From contig JASANH010000812.1 in assembly GCA_030248295.1 (NCBI GenBank), positions 248,001 to 312,000 on the forward strand: a stretch of DNA of 64,000 nt. Reading direction: 5' to 3'. Under the pieces are notes generated by a model. It did no database searches. It had not been told where the DNA came from and saw only the letters and a list, made by a program, of their open reading frames with translations. The DNA comes from Mesodorylaimus sp. YZB2_4. Taxonomy: Eukaryota > Nematoda > Enoplea > Dorylaimida > Dorylaimidae. Made by a program: the position numbers and the translations under genes. Positions 44,863-58,300 of this stretch are shown piece after piece (position 1 is the first letter of the stretch; the number at the start of each line of letters is the position of its first letter).

Positions 44863-46685
44863 TCCTTTTTTACATGTGCAAAATTTTGCGTAACCTGATG
44901 AAAAATCCAGACAAATCAAATTGCAGAAAAATCGATCTAATCGATTGTCAGTTCAAATCTCGCGACCACCAAGAATTAATCGGATATGAGCTCGCAATAA
45001 TAATTATAATCGAAAACCGATTCCGTTGCGGTCGCAAATTTTGAAAATTATATGATAAATAAAACGAAAGGCGGGTGGACAAATCCAAAATGCAGACCTT
45101 CTTTTGAGGCCTTAAAAGCTTGCACTAAACTGTCTTAAATCGAATGAGCGGGGAAAAGAATAAAATGTAAGCGGCCAGTTCAGTCACGCTTTAAAATTGA
45201 ATTGTTCAATTATTCTAAGAGTCCGAAATCCGGTAAAGCGTGGGTTTGGAGGTCGTAACCGGATGGCCGAGGTTGGTCGAGACGTTGGGACGACGTGGTT
45301 TGGTCACCTTTTGTCATCCTAGTTCCCTAGGTCCTAGGTCAACGAAGAAAATCCGAGTAAATAAGCCTTTGCACTACCAATTCAACGTTCGGAGTTTGAA
45401 GTGGTAGAGGTTGAAGGAAATGCTTATTTGAATAGGGTTCCTTGCAAGTCCCGGTGTACAAAGCGAATTGTTGTCCTTTTGTCGATTGTTTGATCCCGCG
45501 GTCACTCTGGTCACTCGGTGAGTAAATGACCAAGCCAAAGAAATAGTTCCAAAGTAAACTTACAAGCACGAATTGCGCTCTAGGTCGACGTGCCGACGAG
45601 CTACGTTTGGTCGAGGCGATACTAAAGAGAAGGCAAATTTGGTCTGTTTGTTTCTGCTTAGACAATAAAACGAAGCTGAGTGAATTGTGAATAGTCTAAA
45701 CATGAACACAACCAACAGATTCTCCCTCTTTCTCCCAAAGATGACGTGCCAACCGATGCTCGAGACCAGCGCGTCGTGTCCAGATGCAGATGTCTCCACC
45801 GTAAACGTCACCAACCACGTCCATACCAAGCACGAGCCTCGGTCACATCGCTGTGGCTGGGGACGAGGAATAGAGCGGCCGATGCCGCTGTGACACAGCT
45901 GCCATGGCCGCCCGTCTCGTGCTTGTCCCCATGCAATAAACAATGCCCCCATACATCTCGGATAAATAGAGAAGGAAGATTGAATGAAAAAAATTTTAGT
46001 TCATAAGTTATGGCAGTTTTTGTATCAATCGACTTGAGCAAACGCAATTTTAAAAAGTGATAGCTATGATAAAATCTTTTTCCTTCACTTCTTCAGAAAT
46101 ATTTATTTTTGTACTGAGATTTCGATTGCTGCTAATTGTCTGACTAGAGTCCATAAAAAGGCGCGAAATTCAAATCTAACGAAAGTTTGCTCGCTGAAAT
46201 CTGAAATGTAGATAAGCATGGGTATGCGCGCCTTGAAACATTGGATAAGACCCAAGGGGCCGTACAAATGACGTCTCACGCCAGGGGGGCGCCTAAAAAA
46301 CGATCTTGTACGACAGGGGTGGGGGGGGGGGGGTCAAGCCAAATACAACGTCGTGTATGCACTGAATATTCCAGGTAACTGCCGCCTGTGCAGACTGGAA
46401 GATGCTGATAGCAACGCCAACCCAGGGCCTGCTATAGGTCCCAAACCCACACAGATTCCAGTGGGTGTTATGTCCATGGGCATCGGCTTGGGTTGGGTGG
46501 ACTTTGAATTTCTAAAAGTGAATATACTGTATGTGGTGACAAAGTTGGGGTGGGTTTTGGTTCAGGTTTAAAGCATGGCGAGGGCCTTGGTTTGAGCTGA
46601 ATGTGGCCCTCGAGGGTCTGGGCTTGGGCTGGCGGGGTGTGGTTTCAGATTCAATGCTGGGCTTGGACGCTAACTCTTTTTGTAG
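44863..46685. other. Spacer, no supported gene
   Basis: Minus-strand frames at 45339-45665 and 45560-45952 overlap and include splice-like signals (TTCTCTTTAG near 45632, GTAAGTTT near 45562), but no family resemblance or consistent start is seen. A poly-G run lies near 46319-46334. Treat as non-coding until tested. Confidence 0.35.
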
Positions 46686-47688
46686 GTTTTTTACCTGGTG
46701 TCCTCGAATGGACTTCAAAATTTTTGAACACGTCAGAAAATTTTATTTAGATATTCCCCAAAAAACCAATTCTGAATGGGAGATCAGATCTGAGAATACC
46801 AAGTAAGCTCTTGCCACTTACAAGGGAACGTCATCAACCGTTAATTCGAACCTTAAAAAAACCAAAATAGTAGTTTGTTTCGAGGTGCAAAACCGGAAAT
46901 CTGTGGAAAATATTAGAGGCGTCAAGCCAATTGGTCAGCACTGGTCAGCGCCTACAGTCTGCCAGATATTTGAACTTTTATTTGAACAGGAACCGAGCGT
47001 TAAGAAAAACACGCAGGGTTCTTTCCAAACTGGATTTTTTGGTTTCAGGCTTTGAGTTTAAGCTTTCTTTTTTCCTTAAGAAACCCAAAAAAAGTCAGGA
47101 ATTCAAAAATTTCACAGGACTTTAGGCGGTGACCGCGGCTGGCTAGTTGGCGAGACGCCTCTGATATTTTCCACTAAGCTTTCTTTTGCACCTGGGGACA
47201 CATTGCAATTTTTTTTTGCAAAGTTCGACTTTACATTTGGCGATGCTCCCTTGTTAATTGATCAGTTTGCATTGATCTTAGGCAGTCTAGAGGTCTACCA
47301 AATTGAAGCTGAGGGTGATTTAATAATTGTTGAATCACAAAATTTGCTAGACCGGTGGTGTTTTTTTCCATGTCAAGTCATTTACTGTCGTCAAGCATCG
47401 CTATTATGCACTCGTTGGCGCAGCACACAGTGTATAGTGTAGTGTACGCTCACGAACTACACGAGAATATACAGTAAGTACTTTGATAATTACTTAGAAA
47501 AAGGAGTTCCCGCAACGATGCTTTCAAAACATTTTGGCCTTGAGCTGTTAAAAAAAGTAGAATCAGAGACGAGAACTGGCACCGCGGTCTTTCAATCTTG
47601 GGTAAGACAAGACACAGATTTACTTAAAAATCTGGCTGATCAGAATCCGAAAAAAATAATTTTAAACAAATCAACGACATTTAAATAA
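46686..47688 (+). CDS. Possible exons of an unknown gene or pseudogene
   Basis: Three blocks look coding. Block 46686-46802 is bounded by TTTTTGTAG and GTAAGC and contains FKIFEHVRKFYLDIPQ and NSEWEIRSENTK. Block about 47220-47360 reads FDFTFGDAPLLIDQFALI and IEAEGDLIIVESQNLLDR. Block 47473-47688 reads KYFDNYLEKGVPATMLSKHF and ends with a stop. The second and third join in phase (TG|T), but the first does not join the second in phase, so an exon is missing or the gene is broken. No family is recognised. The 3' end overlaps the convergent LicD-like gene by about 50 bases. Confidence 0.3.
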
Positions 47689-48383
47689 CAGCGCAATTTG
47701 AAAGGAATAGCAATATATGGATAAGTGTACGGGTACCTGGTCTTCAATATGGCACTCGGCTTGTTCGGACACATCAACAACTTATTCTCGAACGGGCACT
47801 CTTGCGTCGGCAATAAATCCTCCAAATTCATATCCGAATAAGTTTCCTCGAAAGATTCGGACACGCGATAAAACATTCTGGTCAAGGTTGTGTTAGTGCT
47901 TGAGGAAGGCATTGGTTGTCCGAGATCGTCGTAGGTTCCATAGGCGAACATATCGACTGTGGTGCCCTGGTATTGCATTTGTACTGGTCGTTGTATGTCC
48001 AGGAACACACCGTAATCAAGAAATAAAGATGGCGCCACAATCTCGCCTATTTTAGACATATCCTTGTACAAATAACCGATATCTCCGTCGTGATCATAGG
48101 GAATCAGGCCGCCTCGACGAGTGCTGCCTAATAAGGTGCCGTAATCGATCCAATAAGTCAAGTTTTCTCGAGTCATTATATTATGCAATCCGAATAGCAT
48201 ATGTCGAAGATTGTAGCGCGTCGATTCGTTGGCGTAACATGGCAATTCGCCGTGGCTTACATCGTAGAGGTAAGGCAAAAATCGATAACTGAAATATATT
48301 GTCAAACAAATAATCCCAAATATTATACTTCTACGGGTATTAAAACGGAATTTTCGAATTATTAACCGCATTTTGCAAATCAT
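47640..48383 (-). CDS. LicD/fukutin-like phosphotransferase family protein
   Basis: A single-exon gene of 247 residues. A short basic N terminus and one hydrophobic segment (SIIFGIICLTIYFSYRFL) predict a type II membrane protein, as expected in the Golgi or ER. The LicD core is clear: YWIDYGTLLGSTRRGGLIPY followed directly by the acidic DHDGDIGYLY motif, where aspartates bind metal. FLDIQRP and TTVDMFAYGTYDD follow; near the end is ILKTRYPYTYPYI. Fukutin and FKRP of this superfamily transfer ribitol-phosphate and LicD transfers phosphocholine; the substrate here cannot be read. A GTACCC after the codon for LKT could be a donor, but read-through gives family-like sequence. A second ATG lies four codons downstream. 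Confidence 0.75.
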   Translation of the reverse strand: MICKMRLIIRKFRFNTRRSIIFGIICLTIYFSYRFLPYLYDVSHGELPCYANESTRYNLRHMLFGLHNIMTRENLTYWIDYGTLLGSTRRGGLIPYDHDGDIGYLYKDMSKIGEIVAPSLFLDYGVFLDIQRPVQMQYQGTTVDMFAYGTYDDLGQPMPSSSTNTTLTRMFYRVSESFEETYSDMNLEDLLPTQECPFENKLLMCPNKPSAILKTRYPYTYPYIAIPFKLRCYLNVVDLFKIIFFGF

Positions 48384-50615
48384 TGCTGACGAAAAAGGCT
48401 AGATGCAGGGCACTGCTTAAATAAAATGTACAATATCGACGCCTGCAGGAGACCCCAACAAAAATATTGGCCAGGGAGCATAGGCAAACTGGCTGTGTAG
48501 CGTAAAGTACTGTACTGCAGATCGGTCGACTGAACACTTGGGTACACTGGAGCGGGCGTCAGAATCGAATAACGTACAGTACAGAAGCAAGATGCGCAAA
48601 GGATAGAAAAAACGAATGGAATGCGTATTTTCAAAAAACTTCTTGTCGGCAAATCCATTACTTGGTGAGGACTCGCCTGAAAATTATTTGAAGTGTTCAT
48701 GTACATTTTTCACTTCTCACATTAAAAAGTTCTCATGAAGATGAACGCTGGTCAAAGACTGCCAACGTGGGGTAGATTATTTCGATGTTATGCTTTCTTC
48801 CGACTTTGGGCTCATATAGTTTTATGCAACTCGGTCTGTGACTTCGAGTGGAAGGTTGCCAGGATAAAGGAACTGACAGACAGGATACGACGTACGCATG
48901 TTGTACAGTATATGGAGGAAGCCAGCTCAACAGCGCAGTACACAAAAACTGAAATTGATTAGATCTGGAAGTCCGATGAAAGCATACACAACGGTGATTT
49001 TCAGGCAACGAAATCTTTATGCAACAGCGTGAGTGTAGGGGATTTAGTTAATGCCCGCTGAACTTTTTCAAATAGCACCTGATAAAATAGCGCGACATTT
49101 CTTTCCTTTTCCATAGTGTAATGCAGAAATATCGAGCCTGCACCACTTGTGTATCGTTCGCACATCCACTGTTCTGACTCCTCTCAGTAACAAAATAAAT
49201 GCGCGATTTCTAGTACGAAATTGGTGTAATGAAATAACAACGCAAATTCAAACTGCAGTATAACCTACAGATGTAACTGCAGTTTATACCTACCGTATAA
49301 ACTGCAAATGTTGATACCGCATACCATATATAATACCACAAACCAAAAACATACCATATATGATACCACAAACTGCAGATCAGATACGGTATAAACCAAT
49401 ACATACATACTATCGTATGCCCACGACATAAGTGTATACATAGAATATACATACTTCGTGTACATATATTTTCACGTACTAATGCCAATTATATTTTTTT
49501 ACCTGTCAATATGTACTAAAAAAATATATAAAGAAAAATTATCAATATATATGCGCAACTTCAGGACATATGTACTGTACATATACAAATCTATATATTT
49601 GCACGTATATATATATATAATAGTAGGTTTATAATCATTATATTATGTATATTATTATTATGTAATTTATTATAAATACATAACTATGATAAATATACAT
49701 TACATATTCATATACCGTTATGTCCAAAAATTATATATATCTCATATTTATATGCAAGTATGTATATGAATATCTGCTCATTTGTTTATCTGCATGTTTC
49801 CACAGCACATATATACAATATACATGTATAATATGAATATGATTCAAGTAAAAGATCCCAACCCGATATATATACTTATTTTTTCAGTAAATGAATAGAA
49901 CCGATATATAAATTGATATAGATATATGATTTCAGTGAAAGAATACGACCCGGTATATACATCGATACATATATACTATTTCAGTGAAAGAATACAACCC
50001 GATATATACATCGATTTATGTATTTGTACATTCCATGTGTATATAAAAAGTATATAAAAGCATAGTGCGCAAGATAGTTGAAAAACTTGAACTTTTCTGC
50101 GACAAAAAGTCATCTCAGCCCTTGTTTTGTGCATGTACCTCTATGATCAAACAAGTCAATCCTCTTATACATTGCTTACACAGCCACCGTGGAACAAAAG
50201 AACAAGAGGAATTTTTAAACTCTTCTTTAAATTTGCATCATTTCCAAAACCACACCCGACCTAAGATCTATTCCCGCCAACTGTCTCGTCTAAGGTGTCT
50301 GAAAACAATCGCCAATGTTAGCCTGTGCCTGTTAGCTAGCGGCACGTTGATGACAAAGTGCGAACAGTTGTCAAAAAATCAGCACTTTTAAACATGTTAA
50401 AAGTCGTAGTAATGCCGCTAGCGAACTGAGTTAAGCTAGAAGGTTTGGAAATGTTTCAGGAAACGACATAAGCCTCTTGTAGCTTGCTGCCCACTAAGCA
50501 CTACTGCAATCGAGATTAGAAACAAGAGTAGCCTGGCTATCTCATCATGGCTCCACATGATGGGAGTTCGATAGCAGGGGGAATTGGAAGAGTGTGCTTT
50601 ACAGTCGAGGCTACT
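48384..50615. other. AT-rich spacer with degenerate tandem repeats
   Basis: About 49200-50060 is extremely AT-rich with TATATA runs. From about 49850 to 50015 a unit of about 55 bases repeats three to four times: TTTCAGTGAAAGAATAC, then ACCCGATATATACATCGAT. About 49260-49400 carries CTGCAGTTTATACC/GGTATAAACTGCA-type inverted words. No gene is supported. Confidence 0.5.
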
Positions 50616-53185
50616 ATGCCGAACTCCATCACAATTACATTATCGGCCGCTTGTGTCTCATTATTGACAGCTTTTTGTGCAACTTTATTAGCTTCGGCTA
50701 TGATGTAAGAAAAATAAAAGATAAGTACATAGTTTCTCTTTGGTTTGAAGCAAATGTTTTCAGATATAATGGTTTAAAAAGACATCAAAATGAACGCCGA
50801 TTTTGTGTTTTGGTCGCTCTGACTTTAGCCAATATTGTATCTGGTGTTTTATACTTTGATAAATATTGGGCTTTAACGCATAAAGTGGAGCCGACAGTGA
50901 AAGGGGATGTGCTCGCCTTGGTACCAACGGCAGCTACAACCAGTGAGAAGCCATCCCAGCAGCTGATTGTTGTCTCGGTGAGTGAACAAAGTTCTTTTCC
51001 TCACTTTAAAGATACTGTAGGATAAAAAAAATTGAATTCAGCGGATTTTAAAAAAATTGTGTGCACAATGCTAGTCATGAGATACATCACATTGTTTCAT
51101 GATATGATTTCATCTGAAACTTTATTTTACTCGTCGGTAAAAACTGGTTTCAGTTTGAAATAAGATTAGATCCATTCTGATGGTCTGGTAGTTTTCGACA
51201 CGACCCCACCGACAAACAGATTTAAAATCACTTGAGAAAACCTGAACTTACTTTGCTGTGGTAAAAAGCAGTTTCAGATAAGGATACTACTAGTCGCAGA
51301 TCACAGAGTGATACTCCCTGATATCGCTCTGTTAGCGATTCAAAGTCGCCAAAAAGCTAGCAAATGTAAGCAAAGCACCCTGATAGTTCTCAGTAACATC
51401 ACGCTACAAAATTTTTGCATGAGAGTAACAGAAAACTGTTTTTTAGCCTGCACTTTGCGAAACATTGCAATTTTTGCAAGAATTCGCATTTTGTTCAGTC
51501 ATCATTTGGTTGAGTGCTGAATGCTTCCATTTGATCAAAGCCACATCTTTCACGCCCATCATATATGGTCAGCCATACCGGTCAAACTTTGGTATCTGGC
51601 TGGTACCTGGAATAAGTATGTTTTGCAGGTGATAAGGCGATACTGTACGAATGGCAGGGCTGATATAAAAATAGAAAATGCACACGATGATGTATTAGGG
51701 CTGACTGATAAGAGATCTGAAACTACAAAGCCAGATATAATAATAGTCATTGCTCTTGAACTGGCTGAAAATTATAATGGAAATCAGCTGATAGGCAGAT
51801 AAGTTTATTTTTTCATCTGATCAGCTAATCTATCAGCTTATCAGCTGATAGGCTTGCCTATCTGCCTATATAGCCTATCAGGCAAGCCAGCCAACATGAT
51901 AGGTTGATAAGCATATCATGCTCGTAGCTGATAGGCTGATTGGTCAAACAGAGGCTATCCCGAACAGCTTTGTGACTGCGGTAAGTCAGTTGCTGATTTA
52001 AATTGACTGCCTTGAGCACTTGAAAACCAGTTAATTCGTTTGTAGCTGACTAGCTCTTCCGCATTTTGCTTGGTCATCAGCTGATAACAGGCCTGAGTGG
52101 TCTAATGTTTCCAGACAGCACTGAGAAAACGTCGCGCCGAAATTGGACCCACAAAATTTAGAAATGACGATTAAAACGACTTGGTAGTTCATTTAGCAGA
52201 AAATATATTCTAACTTGCTGATGCACCATAACTTCACAACTCATGTGAAGCCTTTCAACTCTTTTCTGTTCCAAGCAAATATTTTTAGCATAGTAAGCAA
52301 GCCAAATTTTTTAAAACCAGCACGCCTTGTCATGTCATGAATTACACCACAAGTGGAATCTGACTGCAGTTCCACTCTGTGATAATGATCCCTGAGCATA
52401 ATACTGTACTTGTGTGCGAGTGCAACTTGTAAGAACTCATATCCACTAGAATAATCTACAGTCATATTTAGTGTACCCATTCACGTTTACTGGACTCTGG
52501 CTGATTTTCAAACTTGTTCATCGCGAACATTGGCTTGGGTAAGTTTTTATCTCTAAAAAAAAATGCTCACATGTTTTTCGTTCTCAGATGTTTCGAAAGA
52601 AACGATTATGATCTGACCACGAGCATCCCAAACAGCTTTGTGACTGCGGTAAGTCGGTTCTCGATTTAGCTCGACTGTTCTGCACTAAAAAAAGCAGTTC
52701 ACTCATTCGTTTGTAGCTGACTTGCTTTTTCGCATTTTGCTTGGTCATCGTTTTTTGTATGCCCAAGTATGTTAGGCGAGGGCAAACGAGGTAAGCCTGG
52801 CTCATCAAACAGTAAGCCGGATTGACTCAAAACAATGAAAAAAACGGTTTCAGGTTTGCACCATGTTTGATCAGTTGGCTGGCAGTACAACCATTGCAAG
52901 TGCTGACACTTTTACAAACTATGAACTTCATTTCGAGGAAATATGATTTATATTATGGTGAGCCGCAAGATATGGCCTACCAAATATTGCACATCAGCTA
53001 CGGCATGTGGATTGTGGTTCTGTACATTATCTTACTGGTAAGAAAAAGCCCCAGGTGTTCATAATATCCTCTTTCAGAAACTATTTTCTATTATTTCTAT
53101 TTGATTGACCCTCTTTTTAAATGAATTTCACTTTCAGATTCAAGATTGGCGAAAAAATCTAAGAATGATGCATTTTATAATATAG
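50616..53185 (+). CDS. Seven-transmembrane receptor, class B/cAMP-receptor-like fold
   Basis: Exons: 50616-50704, 50764-50977, 51447-51615, 52472-52538, 52588-52648, 52717-52790, 52854-53037, 53138-53185; phases agree, 301 residues. Seven hydrophobic segments are visible: TM1 after the ATG; TM2 FCVLVALTLANIVSGVLYF; TM3 beginning ALCETLQFLQEFAFCSVIIW; TM4 NFGIWLVPGIMYPFTFTGLW; TM5 FFAFCLVIVFC; TM6 FAPCLISWLAVQPLQVLTLL; TM7 YQILHISYGMWIVVLYIILL. The cysteine opening TM3 and the one in loop 2 (LGCFERND) can form the usual disulphide. TM3 is like class B or cAMP-type receptors (C...F...W). The N terminus is very short, so there is no hormone domain. It is same-strand neighbour of the class B GPCR at 55353; ligand unknown. 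A decayed copy of the exon 5-6 region lies in its fourth-exon-side intron. Confidence 0.75.
51948..52083 (+). pseudogene. Decayed duplicate of receptor exon 5 end and exon 6 start
   Basis: It shares CCGAACAGCTTTGTGACTGCG|GTAAGTC, the following intron and TTTGTAG|CTGACT...CGCATTTTGCTTGGTCATC with 52619-52752. In the copy the TM5 frame is broken after VI by TGA, and no matching donor follows. It lies between exons 3 and 4 of the live gene, so it is a partial internal duplication. Confidence 0.75.
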
Positions 53186-55352
53186 GCTGTAAAAAAGACG
53201 TGATTATTGATATCTGATTATTTTCTTAGTCTCATAGGGGTTTCAGAAAATAAAATGAAGGGATTCTGTAAATTTAAAAATGATTGTAGTTTATTATTTG
53301 TCTTATGCGGAGGTATGACTTTTTGTGTACAGTAATTTAGTGTGTGTTCGGTCTGCTTCATACTGAAGTGATTTTTGGTGTATTTGTCAGAATAGTTTAG
53401 AAGGCAAGAGGGTAACTTGGAGATAATTCTGGTCTGACGGCCGCTTATTTTGAACTGTGAGGGCTAGTGGGCCTCGTGCAACAGATCTGAAGGCTGTACT
53501 ATTTCAAGTATTTTTTCTTAACATCAGTGCTAATAATAGATATGGGGTTTGGGAGGGGTAATGACTGAACCAGAAAGTTTTAATATTTGGATGCTTCAAA
53601 TGTATTTACGATGTAAGAATACCGACCTCGCATAACAGTCTAGCCCCAGAGATATAGAGCGATGGCGGCGACAGAATTTCATAGCGGTCTGACTGGTCGC
53701 TGAGAGGGAAAGAAGTCAGGATTCATGGTGTGTCGTTGATCGCACTTTGTTGTACACTTCTTTCTTGTGTGGCATTGAGCTGATCGGGAGACCAGTTTCA
53801 AGCTGCACCACGGGGAGGTTGTCACATCGCAGCCATCCTGATATACAGACCTATCTAGCGATGGCCAAGACCAGCGTTCAACGAGACCAGCAGGCGTGGC
53901 CAACAACATCCACATTCCCTGGCAGCTGGCTCACTGGCGATGACAACGGGGGCAATGCAGCCATGACCATCATTCGTCAACGAGCAGCCAATCGGAATGA
54001 CGAGACACGCCCAGCAGCGTGCTTATATGTGTAGGCTGCCAGGGCAGTGTAAAGTGTCAACAGCGCAGCAGACTAGCGAGGGCAGTGTAAAGTGGCGAGA
54101 ATGTACCACACTAGCAGGCTGCCAGGTCAGTGAGGAATGGCGAGAATGCAGTATTCTTTGTCAGAAAAATATGATGGTGTCACGCGATTGGTCTGTCTAT
54201 CGATCGTGGGCTTATTTTGCAGCGTTCGAAAGATGGGAGGACGCCTCCGGGGGCGATTCTCGCGCCAGGGGGCACCATCGGCGGTCGATCGGTTGGTGCG
54301 TGGGTAGAAATGGTGGTCAGTGATTGGGGAATCGACATGGATCGATGATAGATTGATCAGGGAAAGGGGCAGAGTGAAAAGGGAGTATGGAAGTGGCTAT
54401 ACTACTACATGGACTCAAACTTTTGAAAACCCCCTAAAATACGTGCGTGCTGAATGTGAATATCATACTCTTTTAAATATTTAGACATCGACTTTACATA
54501 CTGCATCTTTAAGATGGCTCAAGACCTTTAAACGTTTTAAATCCACGCAATATCTTTGGTACAAATTCTTTTTCGCTGTCTCTGACTAGCGCATTCACTT
54601 TCTGTACTTCCCTTGGCTGTCCTTATTTCCTCCACAATAGCCTCAGGCCCGACTATACTGTAGTATTTCAATTATGCCTGTCAAGGAGTGTCTTTTGCTA
54701 ACTCATTGTCAGTCCAGGCCCGTGGTAACTTGTGCTCTGCCGTGAGAAGTGTTTTAAAAAAAGCAGCTTATTGCTAATACAAATACGGCTAATGCAGTAT
54801 TAAAAAAATATGGCATACAGCAATAAAACTTGAAGGTCTTTCCACGAAATTATTAACATTTCATAACGATTTCTTATTTCGAAAATTGCCATAAAAAGAA
54901 GCTACACGGAAAAATATAGAGCCCTCTCCTGTGTTCAGAAAGAGTTAAAATTTGCAGGTGATAAAAGTATAATTGGCTAAAACAGAAACAAATTTAACCT
55001 GTTTCTCTTCTCAGAAATCTTTCTTCAAGAAATGTTCTCGTTTCCTTTTCCGAAAAACCTCATTCACTCACTCTGAGTTTCGTGTGTGTCTACTCTTTTT
55101 CTCACTTGGCCGCAGCCCAGCGCAGAGAGGACGTGGCCTTTCACTCAAATGTGAAACAGCTGATTGAGTTTCGTTAAGACGATTTTAGCTGCTTCCAAAG
55201 CTTTAGGAGTTAAACAATTTCACGTTCTTGCTGGCCCTTCTGGCTGTTGGTGGTAGCGCCAGATGCTGGGGAGAAGGGTTACGTATCGGGGTTAGCTTAA
55301 ATTAGCTATCTTTCCAGTCAAGATATTTCACTGTGGTCTTTAAAAAAGGAAT
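53186..55352. other. Spacer between the two receptor genes
   Basis: No supported exon. Around 54028-54160 a block CAGGGCAGTGTAAAGTG / GGCGAGAATG repeats two or three times. Open frames at 53679-54323 show no splice or family support. Confidence 0.4.
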
Positions 55353-58300
55353 ATGGACTACGGGCAAGGCGATCAAGCCTTTTTGAATCGACTGTCGCAA
55401 GAAGAACGACAATGTCAGCTGCAGTGGAGTATGGCAGAGGCCATGCATACGTTGGAAGATAGTAAGTCTGATCAAGTTTGTTTTGACCTTTGCAGCCGAG
55501 AGACTGATCCTAAAAATGCACTAAGCTGTAGCGGGGGGGGGGGGGATTTTCACAATAAGCAAATCTGGAAAATCTGTCATCAGTTTCAGGACAGAAACTC
55601 AGGTCATTTCTACGAAGACCCAAGCTCTGCCATGCTGGTAGATGACTACCAAAGTGTGCATGGTGTCTTGTTTTGGTAACAACAGTTCAGCCCAACCTTC
55701 CAGATTATATACACCTAGCCAATATTAGATTTGGAATAAGCTCAGAATCAGAAATCAAGAAAATATGCATAAAACTTTTCTCTGAGCGGGATTCGAACCC
55801 GCACAGCAATTTTTTTTCTCTGTAGTGCAATTGTTTTTTGCTTAGCTACGCCTTGCATATGCACACTTTTTTCATTCTGGGAGATTTGTTGTCAAGGCAT
55901 CATTAATGAGCCTGCTTTCCCGAGTCGTGCTTGCTACTCCACATAAAAGTGTGATTTTGTTCAGGTAAATCTCCATATTGCAATATTACCTGGGATTCTA
56001 TACTATGCTGGCCATTGATTCCTCTCAACAGAAGTATTCGCTTGCCGTGTCCATCGACGCCAGGACTTCAGCACGAAGGTAAATATCTCAGTCAAAAAAA
56101 CACACTGAAGAGAAACAATGGCTCAGAGCTGACACTATATTGCAATTATATTTTTGAAGGTTGAAGAATTGCTATTGATTAAGAAAATAACATTTCAAAA
56201 CTATTTTCACAGGTTTTGCTGAACGACATTGCCGTCAAAGAGGGCCTCTCTTGAATAATGGACGTGTCGAGGTGGTCAGTTGGTCAGATTATTCACAATG
56301 TTTTAACACAGAGCTATCGACCATGGGTTCTGCTGGTCGAGAAACTGCTTTTAGTCAGCTCGGGTCGATACATACTGACGATATTGGACATTGGGCGTCG
56401 GCTGATGTGCAGGTATCATGAACCAGCCTTTGGCCTTTTTTATGCTCTTCCGTTAGCCGTGCAGTGCAGGCAGAACAGCTGCTCTCTAAAGTGCAGGCTG
56501 CGGAAAAACTACACAGCTGACAGAAAACCTCCAATAACAAGCATGTTTCCATATGTAGTACTCGCGATTGTAGGGTGCTGTAATGGAAAGTGTGGCAGTC
56601 ATCGAACGAGGAGCAAAACAACTGGAGACGATCGGGTTGCTTCTCACAATTTTTGTCATTTGTGCAACCATTTACATATTGTATCGATGGAAGTAAGTCA
56701 CATTTTTCAGCTTCCTAATCGACAGCATTGTACATTCTCTTTTACTTCCTGTTTTGCGACTTATCACAAAGATTCGATGTGAAAGATTTCTCATTTTAGA
56801 AGGTTCACTCTTCCTGAAAACCTGATTCGAATCTACGTTCTGATATCAGTCCTGCTACTTGCCACTGTCAAAGCTGTTGTCATGCTGGATTTGACAACCA
56901 CAGCTGGCTCTTCTTTCGCTTCGCATACAGTAAAAATTTTCATAGCTTGCATCGTTTTACATTCTAAAGGCTCATTCTTTCAGCGTGGCTGGTGCGAAGT
57001 TTGGCATTTTCTGTTGGAATTTTTTAAAGCTTCCTTGCACTTTTGGTTTTTCTTTCGTTGTTTCGCCTTATTATGTATAGTTTTCGTGTCTTGGAAGAAG
57101 AAACGGGCGTTGAAAGAATGTCCATATCTATTCGCGGGATGGAGTAAGCTGCCCCTAGTTATGTTTTCTAGCCAATGTTTTCCCCACTTAATATTTTTAG
57201 TTGCACCGATTTTGACAAGCATCACTTGGCTCTCTGGATTGATCATTGGTGATCACACTGGCAAAGGAGTCTCGTAAGTGTGTGTGAAGTTGCATCCTTG
57301 AAGGCCCGCTGAAGTCTGGGCTCAATGAAATCCTGCACCTGCCCTCTCTCGTGCTCAGAAAGATCAAAATGCTTTAAAATTTGAATTCGCGCAAAACTCC
57401 CTCTCCACACTCAGTATCATGCTGGAATGGCCATGGGTGCGCTTAAATGCCACACGGCTGCTCGGTAAAGAAAAGTAAACCAATCACTATGAATAGAAGA
57501 CTTTGTTATTGATGCGCTTCTTAAGATCAGATCTGGTAAGAAGAAAAATTGGAATTTTATCATTTAAAAAGTTTTAAAAAAAGCCTAGCGGCTGTTTAAA
57601 CTGGAGAGCCGCCTCTTCCAATGGTTCGTCAGTTGGATATTCTGAGCTCATTGGCATTAGAACTGTTTCGTATATTTTTATTCGCGAATAAAAAAAAACC
57701 GCTTTCCGTTCATCAAAAACCTAGATTTCTATGTTTTCCGGGCAGACGTGTGGCCTTAACATCACTATACTATATGTGATAAATCACTGGCTCGCACCGA
57801 CGCTTGCGCCTCCTACTGGTATGAATCAGTCATCGCTGCCGGTGTCGCGTCAAAAAATGTCCGCATCGTAATGTGCCCGCTTGCTAAATTAGGAAAATAA
57901 AACGGAGGACACGCCATGAAAGCCCGGAAAGGAATGATAACAAATGAACAGCGCCAAGAGGCATGAAATCAGTCAAATTTGAACAGTCATCGTGTTTGTG
58001 CCAAACCACCATTACTTTGAATTTGCCGCCAATGAGGTCCGCACAGGTGCGCAACATAGTCAGCTTGCCGCATTCTAGCAGACAGAACCGATGGAGACCT
58101 GATGGGCGGCAAATTCAAAATAATTGTGGTTCCGCCCTAACATGATGTCTATTCAAATTGTCCACATTCAACTGCTTTCATTCTTCTTGGCACTGTTATT
58201 TTTTATTATTTCTTTCTGGGCTTTCATGGAGAATGCCGACAACGGTGACTTATTCATACCGTCAGTGCGAGCCAGTGAGTTGACACTTATGCCGTGGGCA

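Noticed and set aside
45339-45952. Minus-strand two-exon gene
   Set aside because: A donor and an acceptor can be drawn, but there is no consistent start, family or codon pattern.
49200-50060. Telomere, centromere or replication origin in the AT-rich block
   Set aside because: Only degenerate TATA-type and about 55-base repeats are visible; nothing specific supports such a role.
52854-52944. Alternative short C terminus of the 7TM receptor by skipping exon 6
   Set aside because: It gives a soluble end with a stop and loses TM5-TM7, whereas including exon 6 restores three helices in phase.
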